A DNA stretch of 5,038 bases. It comes from Nitrospira sp. GTDB lineage: Bacteria > Nitrospirota > Nitrospiria > Nitrospirales > Nitrospiraceae. Made by a program: the position numbers and the translations under genes. Positions within the stretch are counted from its first letter, which is position 1; the number at the start of each line of letters is the position of its first letter. Shown here piece after piece: positions 4,878 through 5,038 of the stretch. Location of the stretch: positions 1 to 5,038 of the forward strand of contig JAAUPT010000175.1 in the NCBI GenBank assembly GCA_012032965.1, written 5' to 3'. The notes under the pieces are model-generated. The model had not been told where the DNA came from. It worked only from the letters and a program-made list of their open reading frames with translations, and searched no databases.

Positions 4878-5038
4878 GACGAACCTCCTTTTAACAGTTG
4901 GTTAATGAAAAGATCCACGGTGCGCCACTCACTCTCGTTGTAAGCAATGTGATATGCAGCAATTAAGCAAGCAAACTCGATACCATCTAAGATAACTGCT
5001 ACCGCAGTGCACGAAAACTCCTGCAAGAGCTGGCGGTT
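4841..5038 (-). CDS. Unidentified ORF, partial, entering from the right edge
   Basis: A frame is open from the right edge (NRQLLQEFSC...) to TGA 4843-4841, 65 codons. Its first possible start inside the window is TTG at 5026. It includes a mildly hydrophobic stretch (VAVILDGIEFACLIAAYHIAY) and then SEWRTVDLFINQLLKGG. Its last 37 bases overlap the start of the coiled-coil ORF in another frame, and the GGAGG of that ORF's ribosome binding site lies within it. No family was recognised. It may be the end of a real gene translationally coupled to the next, or non-coding. Confidence 0.25.
   Translation of the reverse strand, partial: NRQLLQEFSCTAVAVILDGIEFACLIAAYHIAYNESEWRTVDLFINQLLKGGSSCVDQHPTEARL

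Noticed and set aside
1..5038. CRISPR array, tRNA or rRNA genes
   Set aside because: No regularly spaced repeats, tRNA cloverleaf or rRNA-like sequence was seen on either strand.

Overview
The window looks like a piece of a Nitrospira-type (Nitrospirota) genome. This is inferred from how the encoded proteins read and from the combination of a short AniA-like copper nitrite reductase, a secreted truncated hemoglobin and a small c-type cytochrome. It has not been checked against a database. Base composition is moderately GC-rich in the genes and AT-richer between them.

Layout, left to right. (1) The 3' end of queG (epoxyqueuosine reductase, tRNA modification), closed by a small hairpin with a T-run. 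(2) A gene-free leader of about 435 bp with a candidate sigma-54 -24/-12 element and an imperfect hairpin. (3) nirK, intact, with all copper ligands and catalytic residues. (4) 49 bp later, a group 1 truncated hemoglobin with a signal peptide, whose last helix is moved out of frame by one missing base. (5) A perfect 15-bp stem-loop. (6) A small periplasmic cytochrome c with a clear CANCH heme site, whose signal peptide, linker and heme domain lie in different frames. (7) A 340-bp gap. (8) A sigma-54 activator (NtrC/AtoC architecture) whose receiver domain has lost its phosphorylation pocket, and whose Fis-type DNA-binding helix-turn-helix lies one frame away because an A-run is one base short. 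(9) On the minus strand, convergent with the regulator, a small coiled-coil ORF with a strong ribosome binding site, and an unidentified partial ORF entering from the right edge.

Working together (inference): NirK reduces nitrite to NO in the periplasm. The cytochrome could feed it electrons. The secreted hemoglobin could bind or detoxify the NO. The sigma-54 activator next door could control the set. Weak TGGTA-N5-TGTGC elements upstream of both nirK and the cytochrome fit that idea but do not prove it.

The main caution is that five frame breaks fall in about 2.4 kb, and each can be repaired by lengthening a short homopolymer or doublet. That pattern points first to sequencing or assembly error. 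Real gene decay is the alternative.
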